From: Bacillota bacterium
Lineage (GTDB): Bacteria > Bacillota > UBA4882 > UBA8346
Length of the DNA: 32,101 nt
NCBI GenBank assembly: GCA_023435225.1
Contig: JAEYRX010000034.1
Span: 1 to 32,101 of the forward strand
Direction: 5' to 3'
Below the pieces are notes generated by a model, which ran no database searches, was not told the origin of the DNA, and saw only the letters and a list, made by a program, of their open reading frames with translations. Positions 1 to 13,000 of the stretch are shown one piece after another. Within the stretch, counting starts at the first letter, position 1. Each line of letters begins with the position of its first letter. Both the position numbers and the translations under genes were made by a program.

Positions 1-223
1 CCCGTCCCGGTAGTTCCAGGTCAGTCACTTCGATTGTCAGGTTACCGGTTTGTGGGTTGACATTCCCGGCCTTTTCGTTGAATGGCAGGTTTAAGCCGGA
101 GTCGTACCGGGTGTCGGTGGCGGCGTAAGTAATCTTACTGGACCACATCCCAATTAACAATAACACCAAGGATAGAATTACTACCCCAATTAATTTTTGT
201 ATAAAGATTATTCTATTACCCAT
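1..223 (-). CDS. RHS-repeat protein, N-terminal fragment (runs off window)
   Basis: This is the first 74 codons of a gene that continues beyond base 1. The ATG at 223-221 is preceded by AAGGGGTGG about 7 bases upstream. The product opens with a basic stretch and one hydrophobic helix (about residues 10-27), then an Ala-Ala processing-like site, so it is exported. Residues of about 54-73 read VNPQTGNLTIEVTDLELPGR, which closely matches the conserved start of the mature part of RHS/YD-repeat proteins (the NP-TG-L---TDL-LPGR pattern). RHS proteins form large secreted beta-barrel shells, often with a toxin or adhesive tip; nothing past residue 74 is visible here, so the tip is unknown. It lies on the same strand as, and downstream of, the giant exported protein gene, and the two may act together at the cell surface. 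Confidence 0.8.
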   Translation of the reverse strand, partial: MGNRIIFIQKLIGVVILSLVLLLIGMWSSKITYAATDTRYDSGLNLPFNEKAGNVNPQTGNLTIEVTDLELPGR

Positions 224-238
224 ATACCGCCACCCCTT

Positions 239-365
239 AATCACAGATTACTCTGTTTAATACTAATTCAAACTCAACACCCTTTAATCACAGATTACCC
301 GGATTACCGGATTTCACTGATTTAAAAAAATCCGCGTAATCCCTAAATCCGTTCAATCCGTGATT
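239..365. repeat. Intergenic short-period repeat module, copy 1
   Basis: Two copies of AATCACAGATTAC (239-251 and 286-298) are followed by a 35-base core at 331-365. The core is four units, each starting with TCC, with a period of 8-9 bases (tccgcgtaa, tccctaaa, tccgttcaa, tccgtgatt). The core recurs at 934-968 with one difference and at 986-1020 without change. The ends AATCAC and GTGATT are inverted with respect to each other, so the module could fold back. The stop codon and last codons of the GxxExxY gene lie inside this core. Confidence 0.85.
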
Positions 366-762
366 CCAGTTTGGTTCTGTGATCCATAATCAACCGCTTA
401 AACTCCAAACTCTTCGCTCCAAAATTAATCAGCAATCCCACTTCCAATTGAAAAGCCCTTAAATAATTCAACGCTTGTGCCAAATGAACATCTTCCAGCG
501 ATATTACTGCCTTTAATTCAACTAACACCTTATCTTCCACAATAACATCCGCTCTCCGAATGCCGATTGGCTCTTTATAGTTTTTATAAAAGATCGGCAT
601 TTCCACTTCCATACCAAAGTTAAGACCGGCATTCGTCAACTCCAAAGCCAAAGCCCGCTGATAAATAACCTCCTGAAATCCATTACCAAAGAACTTATGG
701 ACTTCCAGAGCGCATCCGATAATTTTCTCCGTAATATCGCCGTATTTAAGTTGATTATTCAT
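343..762 (-). CDS. GxxExxY family protein
   Basis: A 139-residue soluble protein. Near residue 28 it carries the family signature GFQEVIY (G-x-x-E-x-x-Y), and further on the ADVIVEDKVLVELKA segment and a LLINFGAKSLEFKRL tail, all hallmarks of the GxxExxY family (PD-(D/E)xK-like fold group). The D...ELK arrangement around residues 72-84 is compatible with a nuclease-like core, but family members have no settled biochemical function. The length is normal. The last seven residues (SRIERI and stop) are encoded by the 331-365 intergenic repeat, so the native C-terminus has merged with repeat DNA. The start codon is followed by NNQLKYGDITEKIIGCALEVHK, typical of the family N-terminus. The flanks on both sides are non-coding repeats, and it is probably an independent insert-like gene rather than part of the surface-protein operon. 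Confidence 0.88.
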   Translation of the reverse strand: MNNQLKYGDITEKIIGCALEVHKFFGNGFQEVIYQRALALELTNAGLNFGMEVEMPIFYKNYKEPIGIRRADVIVEDKVLVELKAVISLEDVHLAQALNYLRAFQLEVGLLINFGAKSLEFKRLIMDHRTKLESRIERI

Positions 763-1020
763 CCCTTATCACCACTCACTGATCACTGATTAAAACATAA
801 CCCCTTAATCACGGATGGATTTCACCGATTTTAAACCCTCATAATCATTAAATAAACCTAATAATTGTAATAATTTCTACATCCCGTAAATTACGGATTA
901 CTCCATACTAATCTGATTTCATTGATTTAAAAATCCACGTAATCCCTAAATCCGTTCAATCCGTGATTCTGGTTTTGATCTCTAATCCGCGTAATCCCTA
1001 AATCCGTTCAATCCGTGATT
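763..1020. repeat. Repeat-filled spacer between giant gene and GxxExxY gene
   Basis: No coding potential is seen. The spacer holds an AATCACGGAT copy near 806-815 and two copies of the 35-base TCC-periodic core at 934-968 (one base different, cac for cgc) and 986-1020. The second copy ends on the stop codon (TAA, 1021-1019) of the giant gene, so repeat DNA starts exactly where coding ends. The inverted relation between AATCACGGAT and ATCCGTGATT lets the whole spacer pair with itself. It resembles the dispersed repeats that often surround GxxExxY genes. Confidence 0.8.
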
Positions 1021-4000
1021 ATCTCCCATACACCCCACTCGCATTATACACATTCAGATTAACCGTAATCGACTCGCCCTCAACCCCGCCTTCAGGTGTC
1101 ATCCGGTACACAAACAAAGTCACAATTACATTCTGTTTACCACCCACATACCTCCGGCAGACTGCTCCGACATGAGAATTTTCTGATGAGAAGTTAGTAG
1201 TTTGACTCTTTAAATTGTTATAGTCGGTTAGATTCCAACCTGTAGATCCAGTTGAAGAATCGGCTATTTTTGCTGATGCAAAAAATTTTCCACCACCAGC
1301 GCTTATTTCTCTACTGTTTGTATTTGACTGATTATAAGATGATGACTTCAACACTCCACTCTGTGTATTCAAACTCGAACTCTCCTGATCCCCCTTACCA
1401 TCAAATAACCAAGCACAACGGTCAAGCAGGAGACCTTTTCCCAAGGAATCTTCCGCCGACAGGACCAGGTAGTCGCCGTTCTTGGTAACTTTGATCACTG
1501 GTCTGATCTGATCGGGTCCAATTTTAACATCTTTGGTGGCAGTCATAATCTCCTGGACTCCATTGGCGCTGGTCCTGGTCAAAGTCAGGGTTACTTTATA
1601 AGTTGTCGATTTTTGTTTAACCGGATATTGGTAAGTTACGATCGGACCGTATTGGGCCTCTTTGCTGTCACCGAAAGTCCATTTAGTCTGAGCCCAGTTA
1701 ATATTGGAACCCTCTGAACCAGTCGCTTTAAAGGTAATCAGGTTTTTATTTTCAGGGTCGACCTCGGTAGTAATGATTGGGGTCAACTTATCACCATCAA
1801 CGTCAATCGTGGTATAGGCGACAAAAGGTTGGCTGCTTCCTTTCAGATACATCTCCACCAAAACCGGATAACCCATCTGTTCCGAATTAAAGGGAAACTC
1901 ATAGCCAACTACCGAACCCTTGAGTTGAACGGCGCGTTCGCCGCCGTCATAGATGTACCAATCCGTCCGTTCCCAGTCGATATTAACTCCCGGTGTATCT
2001 AAGACCGATAGTTTATACATCCGGTGCTGGGTTCCGGAAATCCTTATAGGGCTAATAACCGGATAGATACTGTTCTTGCCGACCTTTACTTTATCGCTAA
2101 TAGTTTCCGGCTTGCTGGTACCGAACCGATACAAGTTACAGGTAAATGAAACGATGGTATCATTTGAAACCGCTGGGATCTCTTTTCGAATCACCGGACC
2201 GCGCTGGCTGTATTGTCCGTCAATCACCCATTCGGTCCGTTCCCAATCGATGTTGGGGCCGGTTGATTTGAAGACATCCAACGTCAAGACTTTTCCATTG
2301 GTGGAATCATCCAAAGTCTTGTTGACCACCAGTTTGCCTTGGGGTACTTCATTTTTACTGATGTTGATCAATTGGGTAACCGTAATCGGATCAGTACCGT
2401 TCTTCCGCGATAATGTCAAAGCTACTTCAAAGACCTGTTCTTCATTCAACCCAACCAAATTATAAATAGCGGTTGGACCGACTTGGACTGCCTGATCGCC
2501 ATAATTGGAGGCTGCAGCCACCGCCCAACGGGCTGAAATATAATCGATACCATTGCCTTTGGATTCGGTGCAATCCAGCAAGAGTTTAGCCCCGATAACA
2601 TCATTCCCTTGCTTCAATTCCAATACTTGATAATTAATTTTCGGTTCAATCGGTAAGGCTTTAACGGTTATCACTTGGGAAGCCGTGACGGTTTTACCGT
2701 CGTTTCGCCGCGGCACGGTTAGGGAAACAGTATAGATCGTCTCCTGATTGGTCTCCGGGAATAAGTAATCAAAAGTAGTTGTCCCATCTACCGAATAAAG
2801 TAAACCGCCATTGGCGAAAAGACTCCATTTGGCCCCTTTCCAATTAATATTCCCTTGCGAGTATTCACCGCTAAAACGAACCAACCGTTGATTTTCTTCA
2901 GCAACCTCATAAGTTATCACTGGTTTAACTTCCTTGATATCCAGATCAATCGTCTTATTCACCTGGGCTACATCACTTTGATTATTAATCGCTGTATTCT
3001 GCAGGGTCAGACTGACGTTGATCTTATGCTGGAAACCGTCTAATTGAACAGTTACTTCCGCCGAACCGCTGGTAGTTAATGGTTCCCGGCCCGGTCCGGA
3101 TATAATCCATTGAGCCGAGGCCAAGTTCACTTTAGAACCCAAGGACTTCAAGGCGCTTAAGTCAATATAACTTGAGTCTTCCGCTAGAGTATGATTGATT
3201 ACCGGTTTTAAATCACCGATGATATGCACTTTCATCGGGTCGGAGACACTGGTGGCCGTCTGTCCCTCAGTATAGGCTTTTAAGAAGATTGTTTTGTTAC
3301 CGCTGGTACCAAACTCATACATATAGTCCTGACTGTTTTGAACCTGGATCTCATTATTCTCCACTACCCAACTAAACCTCCATTTATAGTTCTCCGCCGG
3401 ATCGGGTTTCCAAGCATGGAGTCGGACCAGATACGGATTATCGGGATCAATAGTGAAACTAGGTCTGGCCACTACCTCCGGCATCTTCACCTTCACCCAG
3501 TAGCTGGTAGCGACTTCAATATCGTTCTCCACAATAAATACCCGCACTATATAGTCCATACCCATCTTCAAACCGGTTACTATGGTATTATCCTGGTTCA
3601 TAGATTCAACTTCATAAAGATCCTCGCTGTTAGCGACTTTATATTGGATGATATAAGAGATATCATTTTCGGTATAACGGCTCCAGGAAAGTTTGATCTC
3701 ATTACCGTTGTAGGTTCCCGCCTTAAAGTTGGTAATCATGTTCTTCATCCCCGCCGGTCGGGTTGCGCCCTGGACTAGTTCCAGATCCAGATAAGTCCTG
3801 GCCTGATTTTGGATCAAAGCCTCCAGGCTGGTCTCAAAATCAAGTTTCTTCAACTGATCAAGCCGGCCATCAAAGTATTCAAATAAAAGGCTACGGCCAT
3901 CCCCGGTAAAGCAAGGATAATCGCCTTCCAATCCGGTAGTGGTTACTTCCATTGCTGCAACATCAGGGGTGTTCCCAACCACTTGTTTGTTTTTTAGGTC

Positions 4001-7000
4001 ATAAATACTGATGGAGTTCTCATTCTCTTGGTTCAGATAGACGCAGTATACTCCTTTATGACTGTTACGTTCCGATACGAAAGCAATCTTGGACTTGATT
4101 AGCTTTTGCAGGTCTAGATTAGTAATCTCGCCTGGATAAACCGTACTCCATACCGGGAAGGAGTCGCGGCAGTTATTCTTAGTAACCGCCAGCCGAACGC
4201 TGAGGTTATCCACTCTGACTATTTGGATCTCTTCATCGCCATCGAAATCGCTGGTAAAGATGAGATAACGATCATCCGGCGAATAATACGGGAAGCGGGC
4301 GTTTTCATCAATATCAAAAAGTTTGATAATAAGACCGGTTTCAAAGTTATAGGTATAAATCTTCCACTTACCCTTATTTGACTTGGCTGAAAATACCAGC
4401 TTGCTGCCGTTGGAGTTAAAGACCGGTCGCTCAATCTCATAACCGTTCATGGTCCCCAAGTCAACCTTGGTCAATTTATGATCCTCCAGATTGACATAAT
4501 ATAGATTGCTATAAGTATAAACACCGTCTTCGGGGGTAGACCCGGTTTGACCATTATACAAGCGTATTTTGGAAGTAAAGGCCAATCGGCGGCCATCCGA
4601 AGCTAAAGCCGGATAATCAATAGCGCCTTCAATCCGCGGCAAACTATCGGAGCTTAGGACCTTCTCCAAGTCGCTCCCATCCGGTTTGGCGGTGAAGATC
4701 TCCCCTTCTTTGACGAAGACGATCTTATTGTTCCTGACCCGGACTTTCAACTCTTCCCATTGCGGCAGACGAATCATCGAGAGTTTTCCAACTGATCGGC
4801 TAAGGATTAATGCATAATAGTACAACCGGTTTTCTTCTTCTCGGGCGATCACTTCAAAGTCGGCGATATCCGCAAAGAACTCCGGTTCCACATAATTGTA
4901 ATAGTTGGTTTCATTACGGTAAGCCAAAGTACAGATAGGACTGTAATTTCTATCGAAGACCTGGATATCCCGGCGACCGCTGTCGTTGATAAAGATCCGG
5001 TTTTGATGAAAACGAATTAAACCAGGCCAGATAAATTGAGCTTCTCCGATTCCCCTACTGCCAAACTGGTCAATCATCCCCAAGGAAGGTGATAATTGAA
5101 TAATTCTTTGGTTTAAGGTATCCGCCATTAGCAGGTTGGCTCCGTTAGTCTCCAGATATGCTTTCTCCCTTAATGGGATGGAATTACTTAGAGTAATATC
5201 TACAGTAGTAACTTTCTGTTGATCAATAACTCCGTTCACCAATAATGCCTTGACCAGATTTCTCCGGTTGTTCTGGCTGATCATTAAGGTTTGTCCCTGA
5301 ATCGTAAAGTCGGCCACTTCATCGTCTAGATGTATTACCGCCGCTATTTGATAATTGCCGAATTGATTGGCTTTTAACTGATAAATCGCACCCAAGGCGT
5401 CATTATTAGCTGCCACGAATAATTCGTCTGTGTTGCCGCGGTTTCTAATCTTTACCGGATTTTCAATTCCTAGTGCGCTTAGATCGATTTCATATAATTT
5501 ATTGGATAGATAGGCATCATTCCGCCGCACCTCATATACATCCACCAGGTATTGTTCATCCTGTTTATGCATGACCATTACCCGGTTGGATTCGTCAATC
5601 ATCCGCACGGTGGATATAGCTATTGGACTATTAACGATTTTAAAGGAAGCTTCTTTAATTTTTTCATGAATGATCAAGGTATCGCTGGTGGAGAAGAAGT
5701 CCCCATCAGTTGTAATAACCCGCACTCTCGGACTAACCAGACCCAAGCTGGAATATTTATGAGTCCAGCTATGAACTCTTGCCTCCTGGCTGGCCGGGTT
5801 TTTAGTGAGATCTACCAGATCATAGATACCATCGCCGTTGAAATCAATACTCCAAGAAGAGATATTACTTACGTTGGCTCGGCAGTCGATACTGATCTGG
5901 GTCTCGCTGTTCTCTCCTTCCGCCGCATGAGTGCTAAGTTTCATCTCAATCGGCCTCAATACTTCATTGGCCCGCAGTTCAATTTCGCGTTCGAAAGTTT
6001 TCCCGGAATCGAAGACCGCTGCCAGTCGTAATTTAGTAACGATTTCCCGTTCAGCAGTTCCTGGGTTAATATAGAGATCCTCAACAAAGAAGGTTCGATC
6101 CGGGTTAATCTTCGCCTTCTTCCAACCGGAATAATCCCCTTTTGTGGTACTAAACTTGTCAGCCACATAGATACTCAAACCGGCCTGGATCTGGGAGTTA
6201 ATCTTCCCGGTTAAACATAATGGTGAGTAACGGACTCTTTGACTCCCGGCCGGGAAAAGAATCTCCGTAATCGGATTATCAATTGTTAACTGATAATCAG
6301 TATAGTTGCCGGCTCTATCGTAGGCGGTCAAAATAATATTTTCCGACCCATCGGCAGTGATCGGCACATTATTAGCGGCAAAGCTGCCGTCATCCTGTAA
6401 TTGGACTTTATTCCGATTGATTGTCAATTGTTCCAGGGAGATATCATCAACAGCTCCGGTGCTGCCGCTGAGTTTGACCGCATAGAAGACTCCTTGTTCG
6501 TCGTAGACTTTTTCGATCTTAATCTTGGAGGCGTCGAATTTTGGTTTGTTAATGTCCACAAAGAACGTAACCTGGCGGATCTCCGATGGTAGGCCATGAT
6601 AAAGCGCCTGGACTTGGAAGGTATGATAACCTTCCTCCAGATTATAAAAACGGACGCTTCGCCAACCACTATTCGGTGTGGTCCAGCCATGATTGTCCAA
6701 ATTATATTGATATTCGATGCTATCGATGAACTGGCCCTTATAGTAACCCTTCCAACTAAAGAGTACATTATTATACTGGATAAGGGCATCTACCCCACTT
6801 GTCAGGGCGATCTCCGGTTTTTCCACCGAATTATTGATCTCCAGTTCCCGGGAACGGATAAACCCTTCAGCGATGAGACTCAGTCTTACCTTGAACAATC
6901 CTTTGGGAATACTAACCTTATTAAGGATAACCGCTGATTCGGTATTAATGTTAGTAAGATAGGTGTCAACCTCTTGGATTCTATCATCTCTGATTATCTC

Positions 7001-10000
7001 CAGCTTAGGCGTTATTACCCCCAAGCCGTTCTGCGTATATTTCAAGTAGAAACTGGCTTTAGGCTTTTCGGGATTCTGCTGATCAATCGAGAGTAAGGAA
7101 AATTCATTGATTTCCAATACCTGAATTGTAGGCATTGGGATTTCCTCTGTTTTTCGGCCCCAATTCAGTTGGATCCCATTAGTCTCCATATAGGTGACCC
7201 CTTGGTATTTCAAACTCAATTTACAATTGTATCCATCGTAAATCGGAACGTTGCCGGTCCAGCTCAAGATGTCGTCATAATACAGTTCAGCTTTGCCACT
7301 GTTGCTGCCGCTCTGGCTCAAGCCGCAACTTCCTTGTTTTCTGATACCGTTTTTGTTACTGATCGTCTCGTACGCGATTTCAATATCTTTAAAGATCGGG
7401 TCCCAGCCCCCACCTTCTCCGTCAGTAACGTCAACCACCAGTTTATACTCATTCCCGGCTTGATCTTTCTCTGGGACAATCGGCTGGCTTAGTACCGCCA
7501 ATGGTATCCGGCAAGTCAGTTCGGGTATGCTTGATTCATCAAATTTTTCCGTATCGGTAAAGCTGGTCTCAAAGTAAAAATATTTAAACCGGCAATCCAC
7601 ACTCTTGGCGGTGGCAATATTCGGGAAAACAAGCTCCAATAATCCGGCATTATCGGTATTTACCGGCTGCCAGTTAATGATCTCTCCCTCTGGTATCCCC
7701 AACAACCATTGAGAGGTTTGTTGGTTCAGGAAGTCTTGTACCAGATAGCGAGTCTGAGTTAACAACTGTTCGCCGACTTTATAAGTGATTTCTCCGGCCA
7801 GTCCCAGATAGAATAAACGCTCGTCGCCAAAACGATAAGAAACATCCGAATTAAATGTAAACCGCAAATCACTGGCCACATTTTTAAAGACAATCGGAGT
7901 CTTTTCTTTGAGAATAAAACGCGGTCGGTTATCGATATTAAAGAAGAGAATTTTCCGGTAGTTATGGCCATTAATAACCATTTCATCAGTAAAACGGTAA
8001 CGTCCCGCCGGTATACCATCAAGGTTAACCGGGAAAGTCTCGCCTTCCCGCTTCAGCGAGTTGTCTAAAGCTTCCAAAGTGTATTTCTCCGACTCAATGG
8101 TAAGATTATCAGCCAAGTCCCGGGTAACCATTTTCGCTTCCGCCAGGTAGTTCAACCGGGCCGGCTCTTGAGCTGTATAATTTGATTGTTGATAATATTT
8201 GCTAAGTTTCACTTCATCAATGTATCCACAGGCAAATTTCTGTTCAGCCTGGTCACAGCCGAACCACACATTGTCACCGGTCGGTTGGATTCCGGCTAAG
8301 CTACCGAAGGGTTGGAGCGAAACCGTTTCCACTCCGGCCAAAGTACCGTCAATATAAAAATATACCGCTTTGTTGGAACTCTCTTTGAAATCATATGCCA
8401 ACTGCAAATGTTGCCAACCGTCTCTTACTTTCACGTTAGTTACTATGGTTTTAGTATCTTGCTCCTCCCGGATATCTACGGCAAATAAGGCGTCATCGTT
8501 ATTTTGATCAAAAACGGTATAGATTTTAAAGAGTTCGCTATCGAATATGACTGCATCCTGGTAATTAACCAACCCGTTTCTATTGACGTTTAACGGTTTA
8601 TACCTCAAGGACACCATCCCCGCCAGTCCAAAGGAGTACTGGGTCTTTAACGCAGTCCGGCTCAGGCTCTTCTTCAGGATAAAGTTACCTTGATTAAAGG
8701 ACATATCGGTTCCCAGAGTCACCGGACCGTCGGTTTCGATATATAGTTTTACTTGCGACGGAGTTAGCTTACTAAGAGTATTATCATAAATGAAATGAAA
8801 TCTACCTTTCCGTAGCTGCCAGCTCTGTTCGTGTTCATTGATGCGTAAAACCAACCTCGCGGTAGTTTTCTCATCAATCTCCAACACCGAACCGGCAAGC
8901 GAATACCAACGATCAACTCCCAGGCTATAATTGCTGTTCTTGTCTCCGAAGTAATACCGTCCTAGCTTTGTCCTTCCACTTGGTTTTAAGGTAAAGGAGT
9001 CATCACTACTTTCAAGATCAATACTAACCGCAACATAGGTATTAGCTTCACTTAAGATTACATATTGCTTTCCTGACGAATTCGTATCTTTCTTTAACAG
9101 ATTCAACATCCGGTTGCTGGCCTTCAGACTTCCTTTACTGGGATCTTCCAACGGATTACTATTTTCTTTAACGCTGAAAAAATCGCTCCCACAACCGGAA
9201 ATAGTCCGTAGTTTCCCACATTTCGTCCCGAATTCATCATTGATATTTTGGAAATAATAATTCAAATCAGCGGCGGAATATTTATCATATAATGAGTAGA
9301 GCCTTTGGGCCTCGTCCGGAGTTAATAACCGGTCAATATAGAAAGGCGCGGCAATAGAGTAAAAGCCGGTATTGTAATTATAGCCAAGCTCCGGTCCGAA
9401 GATCAGCTTTACCTCTTTAGCCAGAAGTTTAGCTGCCATATCGGAAGTAATCGGGTATTGCAAACATAGTTTGTTATTTATAAACAACTCTATTGTGGGA
9501 GTATCGGTAATCCGCAAAGTAATCAAATTCCAACTCTGACTATCCAATAAAGTGTTTAAAGTCCCTATTTGACTTTTAAAGATGGAATTCGATATATCGT
9601 TAAAGGTTAAACGATTTCCTTGATACTCAATACCTATTAAATTATTATCACTGGCGTCGGCAATTGTAAGAACCCGCTTGCTTATTGTCTGCAATTCGCT
9701 TAAATAATCGCTGTCCCCTAATCCCTCATCTTCCAAGCGAAGCCAGAAGTTTATGGTTGAGGTTAAGGCCGGACTTGGACGGTCAAAACTTACCTTTACC
9801 TGATCCGCGGAATAATCCAAACTGGAGTTGAGTATCCCTGCTGAACCGGGTTCCTCATAATTAAAATCATAAAAAACTAAATCATTTAACTGTGTTTCCT
9901 GGTTGGAATCAAGAGTTCCCGGGAGGTTTCCGGTAGCATAAATATCAACCAAACGATCGGAGTTCAGTGGATTATCATATAATACTTGGAGCGATCCCCA

Positions 10001-13000
10001 GTCATAAACCGCATATTCGGGGGTACTTATTAATGTGGTAGCGATACTCTGACAGTACTTCACAAACTCATTTTTTAATTCCGGAATTTCAACCATATAA
10101 TAGATATAATTATAACTTTCAATGGTATGTGTATGAGTAAGTGTTAATATTGTAGGATTTACTTCTTCAATAATATTGTCGGCTATTTTTTTATAGGAAC
10201 CGGCTGCTCTAAACCGGATTTTATCGGTAATATTGTCTTTGCTCTGGATTACCATGAAGTCTTTAGCTACTTTAAAAACCAAATATTTATATTCATCCGG
10301 TATTAAGAATTGATTGGAAAAATGTTCATAAATATCAGAGGTTGCCCAGGCGGAATAATTATGATTAGTATCCATTACCCGCAATCTGTATTGGATACTA
10401 TTTACAGTTGTTGCGTCTTTGGTAAAACTGGTTACTCCGGGATAAAGATAAGCTTCCCGGTTCCAAGTTCCGCTATTATTTATCTGGCTCTGTAACTCAT
10501 AAGCCCAGATCCCAATGCTAACATTAACCGGTTGCCAAGTTATAGTATATAAATCTTTGTTTCTTGTAATATTTATTTGAGGTGTTTGAGGTGTAGTAGT
10601 ATAGTTAGAAGTAACTATTGCAGATTCAATATTATTAGCCCAACCTGAGTATCCCTCCAAAATAACATCATCAAGATCACTAATGCTTTTTGAGGTTGAG
10701 CCATATATACTATCATAATAATCTTCTGTCCAAAACCGTATCGTATAGTTACCAATTATCAAAATAGCCCTAACATTATTATTAAAACGATTACCATCAT
10801 TAAATGTATAATCATCGAAATCTGATAAACTTCTTGAATTTGATATATAAAAATATCCTCCATCATAATTTGCCCCATTATACAGATATACTCCCGGTTC
10901 CCTCTTTGGCGAACCGCCAACCCAACCGTTAGTTACTACTGTCGAACCCGAAGAAGCCGGTTCATTTATGTTCTTCACTAAATAATCACCACTATTACCG
11001 ATTATCGTTTTAGCGCTTTCCCTTTCCAAAAAGTTCCGCGGAGCAAACTTGGTATGTTCGGGAAATGGATTGGCTTTATAGTTACCTTCGTTTTCCAAAA
11101 CCGGATACCCGTTGTCAATATTATAGATAGGTAATGATATTTGGGTATCTTTGATATTCTCTTCACCCGGACGTTGGGGAATTGATTTTAAAGTATCGGA
11201 TGTACCTTCCTTATCGGAATGGTCGTAAGCCCTAACTGTAATTGGTTTGGCAGCGGGGTCCATCTCGTTAACCGCCAGATTGGTCCAATGTAGTAAATAT
11301 TTATCAGCGGCTACAATACTTACTTTTGGATACCGGCTGATAATATCATTTCCATAGTAAAGGTATGCTTTATCAAAGTTAGCATCGGTCACTAAAGCGG
11401 TCAGTTCCTCTAAGGTCCGGTCATCGGCGGCAAAATGCCAAGAAGTAATCACTACCTCCGGGTTTTTACTATCATATAGGAAAGAATATGTTTTACTAAC
11501 CGGTTGCTGTAATGATTCCGTAAAAGTAACCGTTAGTTCGTTTTTACCCTCCCGTAAAGCATTATTACCGGTTAAAGCAAGCTTAATAAAGGTGGTTGCT
11601 TCGCCCGGATCTTCCTTAATTATTAGTCCATTCAAAATTACCATGATTTTGGTCTTCTGATCTTTGGTAATATTCAATTCCGGTAATGTACTGCTATAAT
11701 ACCGGGTAGTCATATCCGGGTTAAAACTAATCTTAGTTGCAACTGTTTGAATCGTTTCAGTATAATCAAAAATATCATCATTCATTCCAATTTTGTCGGT
11801 GTTGGAGGAGCTCATCACATAGCTGTTCCGGCCATCAATGGAACGGTACCACAGTACCCATTGGATCCGATTTCGACCCACCTTAAGATTGGGTAATAAT
11901 AAAAGTTGGTGGTTTTCGTCTTTTAATAGATAATAAGTGCCATCAGCAGCCTCCAGATAACCATTAATTGGATTCCCGCTGTTTACGGTTAAACTCAGCC
12001 ACGCTTCCGGCGCTGGGAGATCGCTCCGGTTAAATTTAACCCGGATTGGTACCTCCCGGGACTCTTTCTCACCGGTACTCCAGTTTTCCGGATGGATCCG
12101 GCTGAAGTCTGGGATGAAGTTGGTGTCTTTGAAATTCTTATTAACTGATAACCGCACCCCGGTTTTTAAATTACTTAAGGAAGGAATTGTCGGGAAAACT
12201 CCGATATCAAAATCTTTAGCCGCCACATTCTCCGAAATAACGATATTAACCTTGATCTTGAACCGGTTACCGGTCTCGACCTTTACCGATGTCTCGATAC
12301 TGCCATCCTCAAATGTTAACCCCGAAGTAAAACTCTTGACAATTAAATTAGAAAAGTTATATAAAGATTTAATTTCTCCATTTAACTCATAACTCCGTTT
12401 AAAAACATAACGGTTGCCTTGGGAGGTGGATTCCAGTTCCTCATAGGCTTCCAGGTTAGCCCGGTAACGGATCGGCGCCGTTTGTACAGTTACCACTGGA
12501 GTCAGTAACTCCAGATCAAAGACGATCTTTTGGTCCTCCGGCAGCATACTATAGTTGATATCAGGGTATTTATCATTAACTTTAAACTCGGAGCGCAGCC
12601 CGCCCGGGTTCTCTACATAGATTCGAAGTTGCTGTTTGCCGGGGATTAAGGTAATCTCTTGTTCCTGGAAATACCCGGCGCAATAACCGGAACCCAGTTT
12701 TATCCGGTCAACTTCCAGATCCTGAAAAACGGAGTCGTCTCGGACGGTATCAAACAAACCACGCTTAACCAGGGCTACTGATTCCACTCCGTTTTTATAT
12801 TGATAGCCGTAGATTTCGTAGCCGACCACAGCGCCTTCTAATCCGTAATACTTTCCGGAAAGGGTTAGTTTCTCACTTGTTACTTCCAGAGTATTACCCG
12901 GGAAAGTATTGTTGTTCTCACCCTGCAGGTATTGGATAGCCCCCAAACCGTTCTCAGAGTTGACAATCTCCACTGTAAAATTTAAACTGGCGGTGGCTCC

